Source of the DNA: Actinomycetes bacterium
Lineage (GTDB): Bacteria > Actinomycetota > Actinomycetes > S36-B12 > GCA-2699445
Assembly: GCA_022600255.1 (NCBI GenBank)
Contig: JAHZKU010000057.1
Coordinates: forward strand, 1 to 6,445
DNA: 6,445 nucleotides
Direction: 5' to 3'
Each line of letters starts with the position of its first letter. The stretch's first letter is position 1. Below are positions 6,130-6,445 of this stretch, piece by piece. Below the pieces are notes generated by a model. The model was not told the DNA's origin, made no database searches, and saw only the letters and a list, made by a program, of their open reading frames with translations. Made by a program: the position numbers and the translations under genes.

Positions 6130-6445
6130 TTACGCCGTATCGGTACGACCCTTGCCACCGCGCGACCCGAGTGGCGGGCGCCCCGGACCCACGAGCCGCG
6201 CCTGCCATTCCAGCCAAGGCCGCAATTCCCGCCAACCGGACACGACCCGCTCCTTGAACTGCGGAGAGTCCATCCAAGCCGCTGGCTCCCAGCGCCGGGT
6301 GACATAAATCGACTTGTAGCGCAGCAGATCAATCTGCGGATCATCAGCGGAGTAGCCGCGCGGTTTTGTCTTCAGCCGTTCTCCCTCCACTGTGAAGCCA
6401 GCGTTTGCCAGCGAGTTCAGGTATTTGCGGAGGCGTGGCCCAGCG
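6130..6445 (-). CDS. DUF2461 family protein, C-terminal part (runs off right edge)
   Basis: The last 104 codons of a minus-strand gene whose 5' part lies outside the window; stop TAA at 6130-6132. The visible sequence begins AGPRLRKYLNSLANAGFTVEG, then LKTKPRGYSADDPQIDLLRYKS (from about residue 23), followed by a C-terminal helical region (FKERVVSGWRELRPWLEW). The KPRGY..DDP..DLLR.KS pattern is characteristic of DUF2461 (TIGR02453), a family of about 210-230 residues with no established function. After the conserved region there is a ~20-residue Gly/Arg/Pro-rich tail (VGPGRPPLGSRGGKGRTDTA) beyond the usual end. The GTG at 6390 is internal and not the start. It converges on the hydrolase, with 63 bases between the stops. 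Confidence 0.85.
   Translation of the reverse strand, partial: AGPRLRKYLNSLANAGFTVEGERLKTKPRGYSADDPQIDLLRYKSIYVTRRWEPAAWMDSPQFKERVVSGWRELRPWLEWQARLVGPGRPPLGSRGGKGRTDTA

Overview
The window looks like chromosomal DNA from a high-GC actinobacterium. It is GC-rich, uses ATG, GTG and TTG starts, has few recognisable Shine-Dalgarno sequences, and carries a MoxR - DUF58 - VWA gene trio whose closest match I can recall is the mycobacterial moxR1-Rv1480-Rv1481 cluster. Genus and species cannot be told from the sequence. I see no tRNA, rRNA, insertion sequence, phage gene or CRISPR array.

Layout. At the left edge a minus-strand gene begins and runs out of the window. Its first ~29 codons read like the first membrane helix of a DHA2-type MFS drug exporter. 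A ~390-base non-coding stretch follows, with repeated CCAAC/GTTGG words. Then three tightly packed plus-strand genes (483-3561) encode a MoxR-type AAA+ ATPase, a soluble DUF58 protein and a membrane-anchored BatA-like von Willebrand factor A protein. Between this operon and the next large gene lies a small minus-strand ORF of 73 codons (3591-3812) with a plausible ribosome binding site and no family I recognise. An APC-superfamily amino-acid permease lies on the minus strand (3913-5250). Divergent from it, across ~138 bases, is an alpha/beta hydrolase (5389-6066). A minus-strand DUF2461 gene enters from the right edge (6130-6445), with a hairpin between the two convergent stops.

How the genes relate. 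Only the MoxR-DUF58-VWA trio forms a clear functional unit. In known examples the MoxR ATPase acts as a chaperone-like partner of DUF58 and VWA proteins, with the VWA protein at the membrane; work on relatives links such units to metal-centre assembly, envelope integrity and stress tolerance. The permease, hydrolase, DUF2461 and exporter genes look like ordinary unlinked neighbours. I found no strong case for a new multi-gene system. The items most worth a second look are the 73-codon ORF, a pair of CGCTAGCG palindromes flanking the permease start, and the repeat-rich region upstream of moxR.
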